Source: an uncultured Clostridiaceae bacterium
Lineage (GTDB): Bacteria > Bacillota > Clostridia > Lachnospirales > Lachnospiraceae
Direction: 5' to 3'
Length of the DNA stretch: 57,590 nt
NCBI GenBank assembly: GCA_902477765.1
Contig: CABSIM010000010.1
Span: forward strand, 1-57,590
Part shown: positions 32,412 through 41,343 of the stretch, piece after piece
Numbering within the stretch: position 1 is the stretch's first letter
How the letters are laid out: each line of letters starts with the position of its first letter
Notes under the pieces: generated by a model
What the model was told of the DNA's origin: nothing
Seen by the model: the letters and a program-made list of their open reading frames with translations, nothing else
Database searches by the model: none
Position numbers and translations under genes: made by a program

Positions 32412-33818
32412 ATGAAAAGAAAAGGATTGAGGATTCTGCTGGCTTCAGCGGTCCTGAGTTTCGGGCTGTGCACCATCAGCGCCTTTGCGGCGGAAGGATG
32501 GGCGCTGTCCAATAATACATGGGTATATCTGGACAAGTATGGACAGAGAATGACCAATGTCTGGAAAAAAGGCGCGGACAACCTGTGGCGCTACCTGGAC
32601 AGCAAGGGAGAAATGGCCATCAATACATGGGCCGATGATGATTATTATGTGGATTCCAACGGAATCATGGTAACCGACACATGGGAGAAGATACGTCCGC
32701 AGTATTCTTCCAATGCGGATCTGGAGTGGTTTTACTTCGGAAGCAGCGGAAAAGTGGTAAGGGACGGCTGGAAGAAGATTGACGGAAAGAGCTATCTGTT
32801 TGATTCGGAAGGCGTCATGGTAACGGGATGGTCGGAAGACGGAATGTATTATCTGGGTTCTGACGGCGCCATGAGGACCGGCTGGAGATATCTGGAACCG
32901 TCTGATGCAGAGGACTGGTATGACTATTCCACGCCGGAAAGCGGAGAAATGTACTGGTATTATTTCGGATCCAACGGAAAGAAATATACACCGGCCACCA
33001 GCGACGACAGCGGAGAATATAAAGTATACAAGATTGACGGAAAGTATTACTGCTTCAACTATAACGGACAGATGCAGACAGGATGGGTCTATATGGAAGG
33101 AGATCCGGACAGCGCCAGCTCCGAGACCATTGAAGGCTGGAGATACTTTGCAGAGGAGGAAATCCAGTCCGTACCGCTGGGATCCGTGGTTTCGGGATGG
33201 CTTTCCCTGGAACCGCCGGAAGTCCTTCAGAACAACATGGATGATCCGGTTCAGTGGTATTACTTTGAAAATGACGGAACGCCCAAGTTCAGTTCTTCTT
33301 CCGAGGACATTTCCACCGATGACTTTACGCGGATCAGCGGAAAGACATATCTGTTCAACCAGTACGGAAATCCGGTCAGCGGGCTTCAGCTGGTACAGAT
33401 CGGAGATACGGGAGAGTATACCACATATTACTTTGATGAATCCAGCAGAACGCCTCTGAAAGGAAAACAGAGGATTGAGGAAGACGACGGAACCGTCTCC
33501 GACTTCTATTTCAATGAAGGCAGCTATGCCGGACGGGGTGTGACGGGCGTCAAGAACGGATACCTGTATTACATGGGAAAACGTCAGGAGGCAGACAGCG
33601 ACTGGAGATATATGCCCATCAGCATCCAGACCGATGACGGCTATGAGACATATGTGGTCAACACGTCAGGCCGGGTATCCAAGGGAACCACGGTCAAAGA
33701 CAGAGACGGAAACAAATATAAGGTCAACAGCACAGGACTTCTGGAAGAATACAACGATGAAGCGGTGGGAAATGAGAAGTTTGAAGACCCCATTGCTCCT
33801 GTGGTGGAGAATGAATAA
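32412..33818 (+). CDS. Secreted protein with choline-binding-type cell-wall repeats
   Basis: A 468-residue secreted protein. The start at ATG 32412 fits AAGGAG at 7 bases and a signal peptide MKRKGLRILLASAVLSFGLC ending near AFAAEG. Nearly all the rest consists of cell-wall-binding repeats with the W-x-Y-x3-G-x-M pattern: WVYLDKYGQRMTNVW, WRYLDSKGEMAINTW, YYVDSNGIMVTDTW, WFYFGSSGKVVRDGW, SYLFDSEGVMVTGW and others. Such repeats bind choline or other wall decorations. No catalytic domain is present, so it is an adhesin-like or structural surface protein. It is a single gene with its own promoter and terminator. Confidence 0.88.
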   Translation: MKRKGLRILLASAVLSFGLCTISAFAAEGWALSNNTWVYLDKYGQRMTNVWKKGADNLWRYLDSKGEMAINTWADDDYYVDSNGIMVTDTWEKIRPQYSSNADLEWFYFGSSGKVVRDGWKKIDGKSYLFDSEGVMVTGWSEDGMYYLGSDGAMRTGWRYLEPSDAEDWYDYSTPESGEMYWYYFGSNGKKYTPATSDDSGEYKVYKIDGKYYCFNYNGQMQTGWVYMEGDPDSASSETIEGWRYFAEEEIQSVPLGSVVSGWLSLEPPEVLQNNMDDPVQWYYFENDGTPKFSSSSEDISTDDFTRISGKTYLFNQYGNPVSGLQLVQIGDTGEYTTYYFDESSRTPLKGKQRIEEDDGTVSDFYFNEGSYAGRGVTGVKNGYLYYMGKRQEADSDWRYMPISIQTDDGYETYVVNTSGRVSKGTTVKDRDGNKYKVNSTGLLEEYNDEAVGNEKFEDPIAPVVENE

Positions 33819-33841
33819 AGAACGCACAGAAAAGCAAAGAA

Positions 33842-33882
33842 AACCTGCCCCTCCGGCCTGGCCGGCGGGGCAGGTTTTTTAT
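33842..33882 (+). terminator. Terminator of the surface-protein gene
   Basis: AACCTGCCCC pairs with GGGGCAGGTT, with an inner CCGGCC/GGCCGG, followed by TTTTAT. A second perfect hairpin (33885-33907, GGGATCCTGC/GCAGGATCCC with a 3-base loop) lies right after it and may protect the convergent amidohydrolase transcript. Confidence 0.9.
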
Positions 33883-33884
33883 CC

Positions 33885-33907
33885 GGGATCCTGCAGCGCA
33901 GGATCCC
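33885..33907. terminator. Perfect 10-bp hairpin at a convergent gene junction
   Basis: GGGATCCTGC and GCAGGATCCC flank a 3-base loop, with TTTCTG on the plus side. It lies between the surface-protein gene and the end of the amidohydrolase gene on the minus strand. Confidence 0.6.
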
Positions 33908-33931
33908 TTTCTGTCATTTACGTCAGAATCA

Positions 33932-35071
33932 TCAGATTTCTTTTCCGTTGATCAGGACATGTTTTACGGTTCCTTCCACAGTAAACGGAGAACCGTCCAT
34001 GATTACCACGTCAGCATCTTTTCCTACTTCCAGAGAACCGACTCTGTCTGCAATGCCGATATGCTTTGCGGGATTGATGGTGATGGCGCGGAGTGCGTCA
34101 TATTCGTCCATGCCTGCCTTCATGGCAAGTCCGGCGCAGAGCGGCAGATAGTGAAGCGGGATCACGGGAGCATCGGTGATGATGGATACCTGGCATCCGG
34201 CTTTTGCCAGAACACCGGGAGTATCCCAGGTCTTGTTCTGAAGCTCAAATTTGGAAGCGTGACCGAAGGTGGGGCCCACAGCCAGCGGAACATTTTCCTT
34301 TACCAGCTCTTCCACAATGAGATGACCCTCTGTTACATGCTCGAGGGTAACATCCACATCGAATTCTCTGGCAATACGAACGGCTGTAAGGATATCGTTT
34401 GCCTGATGTGCATGGGCTTTCAGCGGGATTTCCCTGTTGAGAACCGGAATCAGGGCCTCGGATTTCTGATCATAGGCAGGAAGCTTGGAAGCGTCGTCTC
34501 CGGCAGCATCCAGTTTCTTCTTGTAAAGTTCGGCCTTTTTCAATGCCTCACGGATCAGGGCTGCATTGGTCATACGGCTGGTGATGCTGTTTTTCTGGTA
34601 GCAGCGTTTGGGGTTTTCACCAAAAGCACATTTCATGGCGATGGGGAATTTTACTACCATATTGTCCACACGTTTTCCGCGGGTCTTGATGGCTGCGAAG
34701 GTTCCGCCCAGAGCGTTGGAGCTGCCTGGACCGGTGGCGATACAGGTAACACCGGCTTTGGCTGCCATTTCAAAGCAGGGATCCATGGGATTGATTCCGT
34801 CGATGGCATGCAGCTGGGGGGTTACCGGATCGGTCAGTTCGTTGTAGTCATGTCCTTCGTATCCGATGCCGTATCCGTCCAGACCGATATGGCAGTGAGC
34901 CTCAACAAAACCCGGATATACATCCAGGCCGGATGCGTCAATGACGGTGGCATTGCTGCAGTCCAGGTCTGTTCCGATGGCGGTGATCTTTCCGTCGTCA
35001 ATGAGAATGTCAGCATTCAGGACTTCTCTGTTCACTGCTGTGTGAACGCGGCCGTTCTTAATACATATCAT
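33932..35071 (-). CDS. Amidohydrolase superfamily enzyme
   Basis: A 379-residue metal-dependent amidohydrolase (imidazolonepropionase-like branch). Metal-binding features are His59-x-His61 (FVEAHCHIG), the His pair region AHAHQA, the His of TLEHVTEGH, and the Asp of SIITDAPVIP. The N- and C-terminal strands form the usual beta-sandwich (KVGKDADVVIMDG type ending). It should hydrolyse a cyclic or linear amide or imine near an amino acid. GAGGATTTTACC precedes ATG 35071. It follows the dehydrogenase gene by 73 bases, probably in one operon. Confidence 0.88.
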   Translation of the reverse strand: MICIKNGRVHTAVNREVLNADILIDDGKITAIGTDLDCSNATVIDASGLDVYPGFVEAHCHIGLDGYGIGYEGHDYNELTDPVTPQLHAIDGINPMDPCFEMAAKAGVTCIATGPGSSNALGGTFAAIKTRGKRVDNMVVKFPIAMKCAFGENPKRCYQKNSITSRMTNAALIREALKKAELYKKKLDAAGDDASKLPAYDQKSEALIPVLNREIPLKAHAHQANDILTAVRIAREFDVDVTLEHVTEGHLIVEELVKENVPLAVGPTFGHASKFELQNKTWDTPGVLAKAGCQVSIITDAPVIPLHYLPLCAGLAMKAGMDEYDALRAITINPAKHIGIADRVGSLEVGKDADVVIMDGSPFTVEGTVKHVLINGKEI

Positions 35072-35144
35072 GGTAAAATCCTCCTTTATTTTCACGCGGG
35101 AACAGGATACAGGATCCGGATCCCGCATGGATTTCCTTTTTATA

Positions 35145-36095
35145 TCAGGATACTACGTTGACTGGTTTTCCTTCCAGAAAGGCGCGGATGTTTTCCGCCA
35201 GAAGGGAGACCAGACGCTGCCTTGTTTCCAGTCCCTTCCATCCCATGTGCGGAGTGAGGATGACATTGTCCATCCGGTACAGAGGATTGTCAGGAGCCGG
35301 AGGTTCCGTTTCCTGCACATCCAGACCGGCGCCGGCAATCACGCCGTTTTGAAGAGCCCGGATCAGAGCTTCCTCATCCACCAGAGCACCGCGGGAGGTG
35401 TTGATGAGGAAGGCGGACGGCTTCATCAGAGCCAGGGTTTCCGCATTTATGATATGGCGCGTTTCCGGGGTCAGAGGGCAGTGAAGGGAGATGTAATCGC
35501 TTTCCTTCAGCATGGTTTCCAGATCCACATAGCGGATCCCTTCTTCATCCTGCCTGGGAGTACGGGTATAGACCAGAAGATTCATGTCCATGGCTTTTGC
35601 AATTTTCATGACTTCTCTGCCGATGGAGCCTGCGCCCAGAATGCCCAGAGTCTTTCCGCTGACTTCCACATGATTTACCTGAAGATTCCTGGTAAAGTTG
35701 TCATGGCTTCCGCGGGAGAGCATGGCCATCTGTACCTGCATGGAAGAACTGAGATTCAGAATCAGCATGATGGCTGTATGGGCCACCCGCCGGGTGCTGT
35801 ATGCGGGAATATTGCAGACGGTGATGCCTTTTTCACGGGCTGCTTTCAGATCCAGATTGTTGTAGCCGGTTCCGGCTTCACAGATCAGTCTGACAGAGTC
35901 AGGGAAGGACCGGATCAGATCGCCGCTTACGGGCATTTCCTTTGTAACGACGATTTCCGCATCCCGGATCCGCTCCGGAAGCTGTTCCGGGAGCGTGTCA
36001 TCATAGATTTCCACCGTGTCTGAGAGCACAGAGAAGTCCAGGCGGCCGTCAAAATTCATTTTTGCCGCGTTCAGTACAACCGTTTTATGGTTCAT
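35145..36095 (-). CDS. D-2-hydroxyacid dehydrogenase family protein
   Basis: A 316-residue NAD(P)-dependent dehydrogenase. The nucleotide loop is GAGSIGREV (154-162), the catalytic Arg235 lies in NTSRGALVDEEAL, the acidic member is in LDVQETEPP (about 262-264), and His283 is in TPHMGW. It should reduce a 2-oxo acid to a 2-hydroxy acid, or the reverse. It faces a divergent operon with a PLP enzyme and RidA, whose joint product would be a 2-oxo acid, so it is a plausible next step. The substrate cannot be read from the sequence. Confidence 0.88.
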   Translation of the reverse strand: MNHKTVVLNAAKMNFDGRLDFSVLSDTVEIYDDTLPEQLPERIRDAEIVVTKEMPVSGDLIRSFPDSVRLICEAGTGYNNLDLKAAREKGITVCNIPAYSTRRVAHTAIMLILNLSSSMQVQMAMLSRGSHDNFTRNLQVNHVEVSGKTLGILGAGSIGREVMKIAKAMDMNLLVYTRTPRQDEEGIRYVDLETMLKESDYISLHCPLTPETRHIINAETLALMKPSAFLINTSRGALVDEEALIRALQNGVIAGAGLDVQETEPPAPDNPLYRMDNVILTPHMGWKGLETRQRLVSLLAENIRAFLEGKPVNVVS

Positions 36096-36473
36096 AAGGC
36101 TACCTCCTTCCGGTTCAGAGACCGGGGATTTGTTTTCGGACTGTTGTTTCGATAACTATAAACAGTATAGCACTTTTCGAGCCGCGGGGAAAGTCCATAA
36201 ATTGCAAAACACGGACGGAAAATCGGAAAAGAATAAGAGGGAGAGAAGCCGGAGAGGAAAGCAGCAGAATGCGCCGGCAGAAAAAGGAAAACGGAAAGCG
36301 TTTTCCGGAAGAAAAAGAAATGTATAAAAAAATCTATAAAATTTTGGAAAGATCACAAAAGATAAAATCGGCCGGAATGAGAAAAAACAGCGGAAATACA
36401 TGGAATTTTTACCAGGATTCAGAGAAAAGAAAGAAGAATCTCAGGAAGCTCTGTTCTTTTTTTGTACAGCCAC
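36096..36473. other. Long AT-rich divergent intergenic region
   Basis: Between the dehydrogenase and PLP-enzyme start codons lie 525 bases without a credible gene. This first part shows a possible minus-strand -10 (TATACT at 36164-36169) with a weak -35, and purine-rich text on the plus strand. I see no riboswitch or clear operator. Regulatory sites for the divergent operons are expected here. Confidence 0.4.
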
Positions 36474-36502
36474 TTGAAGAAATATAGAAAAAAATCTATA
36501 AT
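36474..36502 (+). promoter_or_regulatory. Promoter of the PLP-enzyme operon
   Basis: TTGAAG (36474-36479) and TATAAT (36497-36502) with a 17-base spacer, 119 bases before the first start codon. The AT-rich spacer contains a repeated TCTATA/TATAGA dyad, which may bind the local regulator. Confidence 0.65.
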
Positions 36503-36620
36503 AAAGACAGAACCATAAAAAAATGCGGAAGAAACCGGACACGGAACCGGAAGCAGAGACAGCCGCCTGCGGGCAGACCGCCGGACTGGCGAAGCGGAAG
36601 GGAAGAACAGGAGGGAAATG

Positions 36621-37715
36621 ATGAAATACGTATGCAGTAAATGCGGACATCAGGAAGAAGTCACCACCAGAAAAGCCAAATGCGACTGCGGAGGACTCTG
36701 GAAGCTGGAGTATGAACTGCCGCCGTTCAGACTTTCGGATGTGGACACGGACACATGGAGTATTTTCAGGTACCGGAAATTCATGCCCCCGGAGGGAGAC
36801 ACATGGAAAGCCATTACCATGGGCGAGGGAATGACGCCGGTGGTCCGTCTGGACGAAGATGTGCTGCTGAAAATGGACTATTATATGCCCACACTTTCTT
36901 TCAAGGACCGGGGTGCAGCGGTGCTTGTGGCACACTGTCTGGCCATCGGTGTGGAACAGGTGGTACAGGATTCCAGCGGCAATGCGGGAAACAGTGTGGC
37001 GGCCTACTGCGGAAAAGCGGGAATCCGGTGCGATATCTACGTTCCGGAAGGAACGTCACCCAAGAAGATCACCATGATCGAGTCTCACGGGGCTGCGGCC
37101 CATGTGATTCCGGGCAACCGGGAGGCCTGCGCCAATGCCTGCCGGGCCAGGGTGGATCAGGAAGGCATCTTTTATGCCAGCCATGTGTACAATCCGTTTT
37201 TCTATGAGGGAACCAAGACATATATATATGAAGTGTATGAACAGCTTCACCGCATACCGGAACATATTTTCATTCCGCTGGGCAACGGAACCCTGTTTAT
37301 CGGCGCCGTCAAGGCACTGGAACACCTGGTGGAAAGCGGAGTCATCGACAGGATGCCCCACATTGTGGCTGTACAGAGTGAAAGATGTGATCCGTTTGCG
37401 GAAGCTGCGGCGAGAAAAGAAAGCAGGCCGGCGAAAGTGGTGTCAGTGCCCACGCTGGCAGAAGGAATTGCCATCGGCGAACCCATGCGCGGCGAGGAGA
37501 TCCTGGATATGATTTACCGGCACCAGGCCGATGTGATCACGGCGCCGGAAGAGGAAATCCTGCCGGCCAGAGAGGCACTGGCCCGGAAAGGAATCTTCTG
37601 TGAACATACGACGGCTGCCACATATGCCGCATATCTGGCATACTGCAGAAAGCACGGAAGGACACAGGACGCGCTGCTTCCCATGTGCGGAGCCGGTCTG
37701 AAATCGGAACATTAA
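36621..37715 (+). CDS. Threonine-synthase-like PLP-dependent lyase/synthase
   Basis: A 364-residue fold-type II PLP enzyme. A zinc-ribbon-like N-terminus (CSKCGHQ ... CDCGG) precedes the catalytic domain, as in bacterial threonine synthase and cysteate synthase. The PLP lysine is Lys95 (LSFKDRGAA). SSGNAGNS (118-125) binds the cofactor carboxylate side, and GNGTLF holds the phosphate. Such enzymes carry out beta- or gamma-replacement or elimination on amino-acid substrates. The gene is not next to thrB or hom, and a RidA gene follows 24 bases later, so an enamine-producing elimination is more likely than threonine synthesis. ATG 36621 fits AGGAGGG. Confidence 0.82.
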   Translation: MKYVCSKCGHQEEVTTRKAKCDCGGLWKLEYELPPFRLSDVDTDTWSIFRYRKFMPPEGDTWKAITMGEGMTPVVRLDEDVLLKMDYYMPTLSFKDRGAAVLVAHCLAIGVEQVVQDSSGNAGNSVAAYCGKAGIRCDIYVPEGTSPKKITMIESHGAAAHVIPGNREACANACRARVDQEGIFYASHVYNPFFYEGTKTYIYEVYEQLHRIPEHIFIPLGNGTLFIGAVKALEHLVESGVIDRMPHIVAVQSERCDPFAEAAARKESRPAKVVSVPTLAEGIAIGEPMRGEEILDMIYRHQADVITAPEEEILPAREALARKGIFCEHTTAATYAAYLAYCRKHGRTQDALLPMCGAGLKSEH

Positions 37716-37739
37716 CAGAAAGAAAAGGAGATACAGGAT

Positions 37740-38123
37740 ATGAAATTTGTCATTACGGAGTCATCCAGAAAGAGAAACGCGCCGTATTCACCGGGAGTGA
37801 TTCATCAGGGAATCCTTTACGTCTCCGGTCAGCTGGCCCTGGTACCGGAAACCGGAAAGGTGCCGGAAGGCGGAGTCAGGGAACATGCCAGACAGGCCCT
37901 AGCCAATCTGGATGAAGTGCTCAGGTGCGCCGGGGTGCCGAAAGAACAGGTGCTCCAGTGCAGAATCTATACGCCGGATGTGTCCTGGTGGGATGAGATC
38001 AACATGGAATATACGGCTTATTTCGGAGATCATCGTCCGGCCCGGGTGGTGGTGCCCACGGGACCTCTTCACTACGGAAGCCTGGTGGAGATCGAAGCCA
38101 TGGCAGCGGCAGCGGAAGAATAA
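37740..38123 (+). CDS. RidA family enamine/imine deaminase
   Basis: A 127-residue RidA/YjgF/UK114 protein. Visible are NAPYSPGVIHQGILYVSGQL, the Arg of PARVVVPTGPLHYGSLVEIE that binds the substrate carboxylate, and the closing Glu. It hydrolyses 2-aminoacrylate-type enamines or imines to 2-oxo acids plus ammonia. Placement directly behind a PLP enzyme strongly suggests it processes that enzyme's product. AAAGGAGAT precedes ATG 37740. Confidence 0.92.
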   Translation: MKFVITESSRKRNAPYSPGVIHQGILYVSGQLALVPETGKVPEGGVREHARQALANLDEVLRCAGVPKEQVLQCRIYTPDVSWWDEINMEYTAYFGDHRPARVVVPTGPLHYGSLVEIEAMAAAAEE

Positions 38124-38289
38124 ACAGGTTCCGCCTGATGCCGTACTGCGGGAAAACAGTCCGCAGAGAACGGGACGGACAGACCGCGGCACGGCAGCGG
38201 AGAGCACGGGGAAAGGAATCAGGCCGGCTCACAGAGAGCCGGTTCACGTGGAAGTCTGAGGGGAAGCAGTTCACAGGGAGGTATGAAGA

Positions 38290-39603
38290 ATGGATATCGG
38301 GAAGATTCTGAAAAAAGCCGATGAATATGACGGCATGTATGAGGCAATCCGACGGGATTTTCATAAATATGCGGAACTGGGATGGTTTGAATTCCGCACC
38401 ACGTCAAAGATCATGGAGTTTCTGAAGGAACGGGGGATTCCTGTTTTCTGCGGAACTGATGTGATCAATCCGAAGTATGTGTGGAGCTATCCCTCAAAGG
38501 AAGAACTGGAATTCCATAAGGAGCGGGCCATCCGGCAGGGAGCAGATCCGGAACTGGTAAAGCAGATGGGAGACTATACCGGCTGCATGGCCGTGATCGA
38601 AACCGGAAAACCGGGCCCTGTCATTGCTGTCCGCGCGGATATCGACTGCAATGATGTGGATGAGGCGGCGGAAGAAGGACACCGGCCGTACCGGGAAGGC
38701 TTTGCGTCGGTAAATCCGAAGTTCATGCATGCCTGCGGCCATGACGGCCACGCAGCCATGGCCATGATCACGGCTGCGATTCTCAACGATGTGAAGGAAG
38801 AACTTTCCGGCACCTTCAAGATTATTTTCCAGCCGGGAGAAGAGGGAGACAAAGGCGGACAGTCCGTGGCGGAAAGCGGGGTTCTGGATGATGTGGACTA
38901 TCTGATGGCATTCCACATTTATCCGGCTGAAGGTGATTATCCCACGCTTTCCTGCAGATTCAGGGGACTTCTGTCCACCTCCAAGTTTGACGTTTCCATT
39001 CATGGCCGGGCTGCCCATGCGGGAATGGCGCCTCAGGAAGGCCGCAATGCCATTCTGGCGGCAGTCATGGCCATCGGAGGCATGACGGGATTCCTGCAGG
39101 ACGGCCGCGGCATGTCCAGAATCAATGTGGGAACCATCCAGGGCGGCACCGGCCGCAATGTGGTGCCCGAATCCTGTGTCTTCAAGATGGAAACCAGAGG
39201 CGAAACCAACGAGATGGAAAAACGGCTGTATGAGCGTGCGATGGCCTGTGTGAAAGGTGCCTGTGAGGCATATGAATGTACCTGGGATGTCAATGTGGTG
39301 GGCCATACCACCACTGCGGACGCGGATGAGGAAATGGCCCGGGCCGTTTATGAGGCGTCTGCCCTTGTTCCCGGACTGAAGGGCGTAAAGATGGATTACA
39401 TGTGCACCGGCGGCACCGATGATTTCAATTATCTGATTCAGAAGGTTCAGGACCACGGCGGAAAAGCCACCTATATGGGACTCCACACCAGGCAGGCGGC
39501 AGGAAATCATAATAACTGGTATGATTTTGACGAAAGCTGCCTGAAAACAGGCGTACAGGCTTTTCTGGCCAACATCTGCTTCCTTCTGGAACACCAGGTT
39601 TAG
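38290..39603 (+). CDS. M20 family amidohydrolase/peptidase
   Basis: A 437-residue M20D-like enzyme similar to aminobenzoyl-glutamate utilisation protein A. The dimetal site has HACGHDGH (147-154), the bridging Asp in VRADID and the Glu pair at 184-185 (QPGEEGD), then HGRAAHAGMAPQEG of the dimerisation domain. The last ligand is a His in YMGLHTRQA. It should cleave the amide of an N-acyl amino acid or dipeptide. GGGAGGTATGAAGA precedes ATG 38290. A gap of 166 bases separates it from ridA; the same direction suggests one operon. Confidence 0.9.
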   Translation: MDIGKILKKADEYDGMYEAIRRDFHKYAELGWFEFRTTSKIMEFLKERGIPVFCGTDVINPKYVWSYPSKEELEFHKERAIRQGADPELVKQMGDYTGCMAVIETGKPGPVIAVRADIDCNDVDEAAEEGHRPYREGFASVNPKFMHACGHDGHAAMAMITAAILNDVKEELSGTFKIIFQPGEEGDKGGQSVAESGVLDDVDYLMAFHIYPAEGDYPTLSCRFRGLLSTSKFDVSIHGRAAHAGMAPQEGRNAILAAVMAIGGMTGFLQDGRGMSRINVGTIQGGTGRNVVPESCVFKMETRGETNEMEKRLYERAMACVKGACEAYECTWDVNVVGHTTTADADEEMARAVYEASALVPGLKGVKMDYMCTGGTDDFNYLIQKVQDHGGKATYMGLHTRQAAGNHNNWYDFDESCLKTGVQAFLANICFLLEHQV

Positions 39604-39633
39604 GCAGGAAGCATGTGCGGGAAGAGGGCAGCG

Positions 39634-40320
39634 ATGAAACAGGAGGAGACGGACGGCATGGAATGGACGATCAGACAGTTTTTTCCGGTGGCCCGTATGC
39701 TGGGAGAGACCTTCGGGAGCGGATGTGAAGTGGTGATCCATGATCTTTCCAGGCCTCAGAGTTCCGTGGTGTGCGCAGTGAACGGCCACGTAACCGGGAG
39801 AAAAGTGGGGCAGAGTTTCGATCATCTGGTGAGGCAGGTGCTTCTGGACGGAAATTTTTCCGACGACTATCTGGCCAACTATTATTTTTATACGGAAGAC
39901 GGACGGCTCATCAAATCCTCCACGGTGATACTGAGGGATCCGCAGAATCAGGTGGCCGGAGCCATGTGCATCAATATGGACACCACCGTACTGTCGGCGG
40001 CTTTCGAGCTTCTTGCCGGCCTTCTGCCGGGGATCCGGGATGTCAGAAAGGAAGAACGGCGTCCCGCGGACATGGAAGAGGAGCCGGAGAACATCGAGGA
40101 GATTGCGGATCAGCTGATTGAAAAGATCCTGAGAGAAAAGGACCCGGCCGGAATGAAACGGGATGAAAAAATCGATCTGGTCCGTTTCATGGAAGAAAAG
40201 GGCCTGTTTCTCATAAAAGGGACCGTGGACAAGGTGGCGGAACGCCTGGGAATCTCCAAAGTGACAGTTTACAGCTATCTGGATGAAATCAGGGAGAAGA
40301 AAACGGATAAAACGGATTGA
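39634..40320 (+). CDS. YheO/DauR-like transcriptional regulator
   Basis: A 228-residue regulator. Residues about 1-120 form a YheO-type PAS-like domain (VVIHDLSRPQSSVVCAVNGH, GAMCINMDTT), and the C-terminal 60 residues form an HTH_22 helix-turn-helix (GTVDKVAERLGISKVTVYSY). DauR, of this family, controls D-arginine catabolism in Pseudomonas. ATG 39634 has GAGGG at good spacing; ATG 39613 is an alternative. It is last in the operon and probably senses the substrate of the pathway. Confidence 0.85.
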   Translation: MKQEETDGMEWTIRQFFPVARMLGETFGSGCEVVIHDLSRPQSSVVCAVNGHVTGRKVGQSFDHLVRQVLLDGNFSDDYLANYYFYTEDGRLIKSSTVILRDPQNQVAGAMCINMDTTVLSAAFELLAGLLPGIRDVRKEERRPADMEEEPENIEEIADQLIEKILREKDPAGMKRDEKIDLVRFMEEKGLFLIKGTVDKVAERLGISKVTVYSYLDEIREKKTDKTD

Positions 40321-40365
40321 CACCGGCCGGAGGCTGCGTTAGAATAAGGTTATCGACATATGTCG
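40317..40365 (+). promoter_or_regulatory. Promoter and palindromic operator of the DUF134-NifX gene
   Basis: TTGACA (40317-40322, overlapping the previous stop codon) and TAGAAT (40340-40345) have a 17-base spacer. The perfect 12-bp palindrome CGACATATGTCG (40354-40365) lies at the start region, 43 bases before the gene, where the encoded DUF134 DNA-binding domain could repress its own synthesis. Confidence 0.65.
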
Positions 40366-40407
40366 GAAATGATCCGGAAATCCCGGTGAACAGGAGGCAG
40401 CAGTTCC

Positions 40408-41226
40408 ATGGCAAGACCATCAAGGTGCAGGAGAATCTGTGAAGAACCGTATTATGACAGTTTTCATCCCTGCGGAGTTCCCTGCGGGGAAGCGGTTATG
40501 ACTCTGGATGAGTATGAGACCCTGCGGCTGATCGATTATGAAGGCCTGAATCATGAACAGTGTGCCGCGCGCATGAACATTTCCAGGACGACGGTGACGG
40601 AGATTTATGAGCAGGCAAGGCACAGACTGGCCGACTGCATCGTCAACGGAAAGAGTCTTAGAATTTCAGGGGGAAATTACCGGATCTGCAGCGGAAATGA
40701 AAACGGATGCGGCCGATGCCGCCGGCAGAAAACGGCAGGTACGGCGGTTCCGGTAAAAAGAAAGGAAGCAGGAGAAATGAGAATAGCGGTCACATACGAA
40801 AACGGCCAGATTTTTCAGCATTTCGGCCACACGGAACAGTTCAAGCTTTATGATGTGGAAAACGGTGAAATCGTCAGGGAACAGGTGGTGGATACCAACG
40901 GAAGCGGCCACGGAGCTCTGGCCGGTTTCCTGAAAGAACATCAGGCAGATGTACTGATCTGCGGCGGCATCGGAGGCGGAGCCCAGGCGGCACTGGCGGA
41001 AGCCGGAATCCGTCTGTACGGTGGTGTGTCCGGGAACGCCGATGAAGCTGCAAAGGCTCTGGCAGCAGGGGAACTGAACTATGATCCGGATGTACACTGC
41101 AGCCATCATGATCATGAGCACGGCGAAGGCCACAGCTGCGGGGAGCATGGCGGTCATTCCTGCGGGGAACACCATCATGGCTGCGGAGGCCATGAAAATC
41201 ATTCCTGCGGCGGTCATAACCGGTAG
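40408..41226 (+). CDS. DUF134 DNA-binding domain fused to NifX/NifB-like domain with His/Cys tail
   Basis: A 272-residue three-part protein. Residues 1-100 are a DUF134 helix-turn-helix (MARPSRCRRI, TLDEYETLRLIDYEGLNHEQ, RMNISRTTVTEIYEQAR). Residues about 124-225 are a dinitrogenase iron-molybdenum-cofactor-type domain (RIAVTYENGQIFQHFGHTEQ, LICGGIGGGAQAALAEAGI). The last 43 residues contain 14 His and 5 Cys. A GGAGA sits just before an internal ATG at 40777 (codon 124), so the NifX-like part may also be made alone. No nif genes are near. The likely role is sensing or storing a metal or iron-sulfur species and controlling its own promoter. Confidence 0.87.
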   Translation: MARPSRCRRICEEPYYDSFHPCGVPCGEAVMTLDEYETLRLIDYEGLNHEQCAARMNISRTTVTEIYEQARHRLADCIVNGKSLRISGGNYRICSGNENGCGRCRRQKTAGTAVPVKRKEAGEMRIAVTYENGQIFQHFGHTEQFKLYDVENGEIVREQVVDTNGSGHGALAGFLKEHQADVLICGGIGGGAQAALAEAGIRLYGGVSGNADEAAKALAAGELNYDPDVHCSHHDHEHGEGHSCGEHGGHSCGEHHHGCGGHENHSCGGHNR

Positions 41227-41307
41227 AAGCAGGGAAACGGGCAGTACAGAATCACAGAATACAGAACCGGGAAGTACGGAAATGACCGTACAGGAACCGG
41301 AAACTGT

Positions 41308-41343
41308 GCCGGATACGGGAGAGAATCCCGTATCCGGCATTTC
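41308..41343 (+). terminator. Terminator after the DUF134-NifX gene
   Basis: A perfect 12-bp stem GCCGGATACGGG/CCCGTATCCGGC with a 7-base loop is followed by ATTTCT. The T-tract is short, but the stem is very stable. Confidence 0.7.

Noticed and set aside
38494..40323. 609-codon open frame antisense to the M20 hydrolase and YheO-like genes
   Set aside because: The plus strand holds two well-supported genes with catalytic motifs. The antisense text is low-complexity His/Phe/Arg-rich and without family features.
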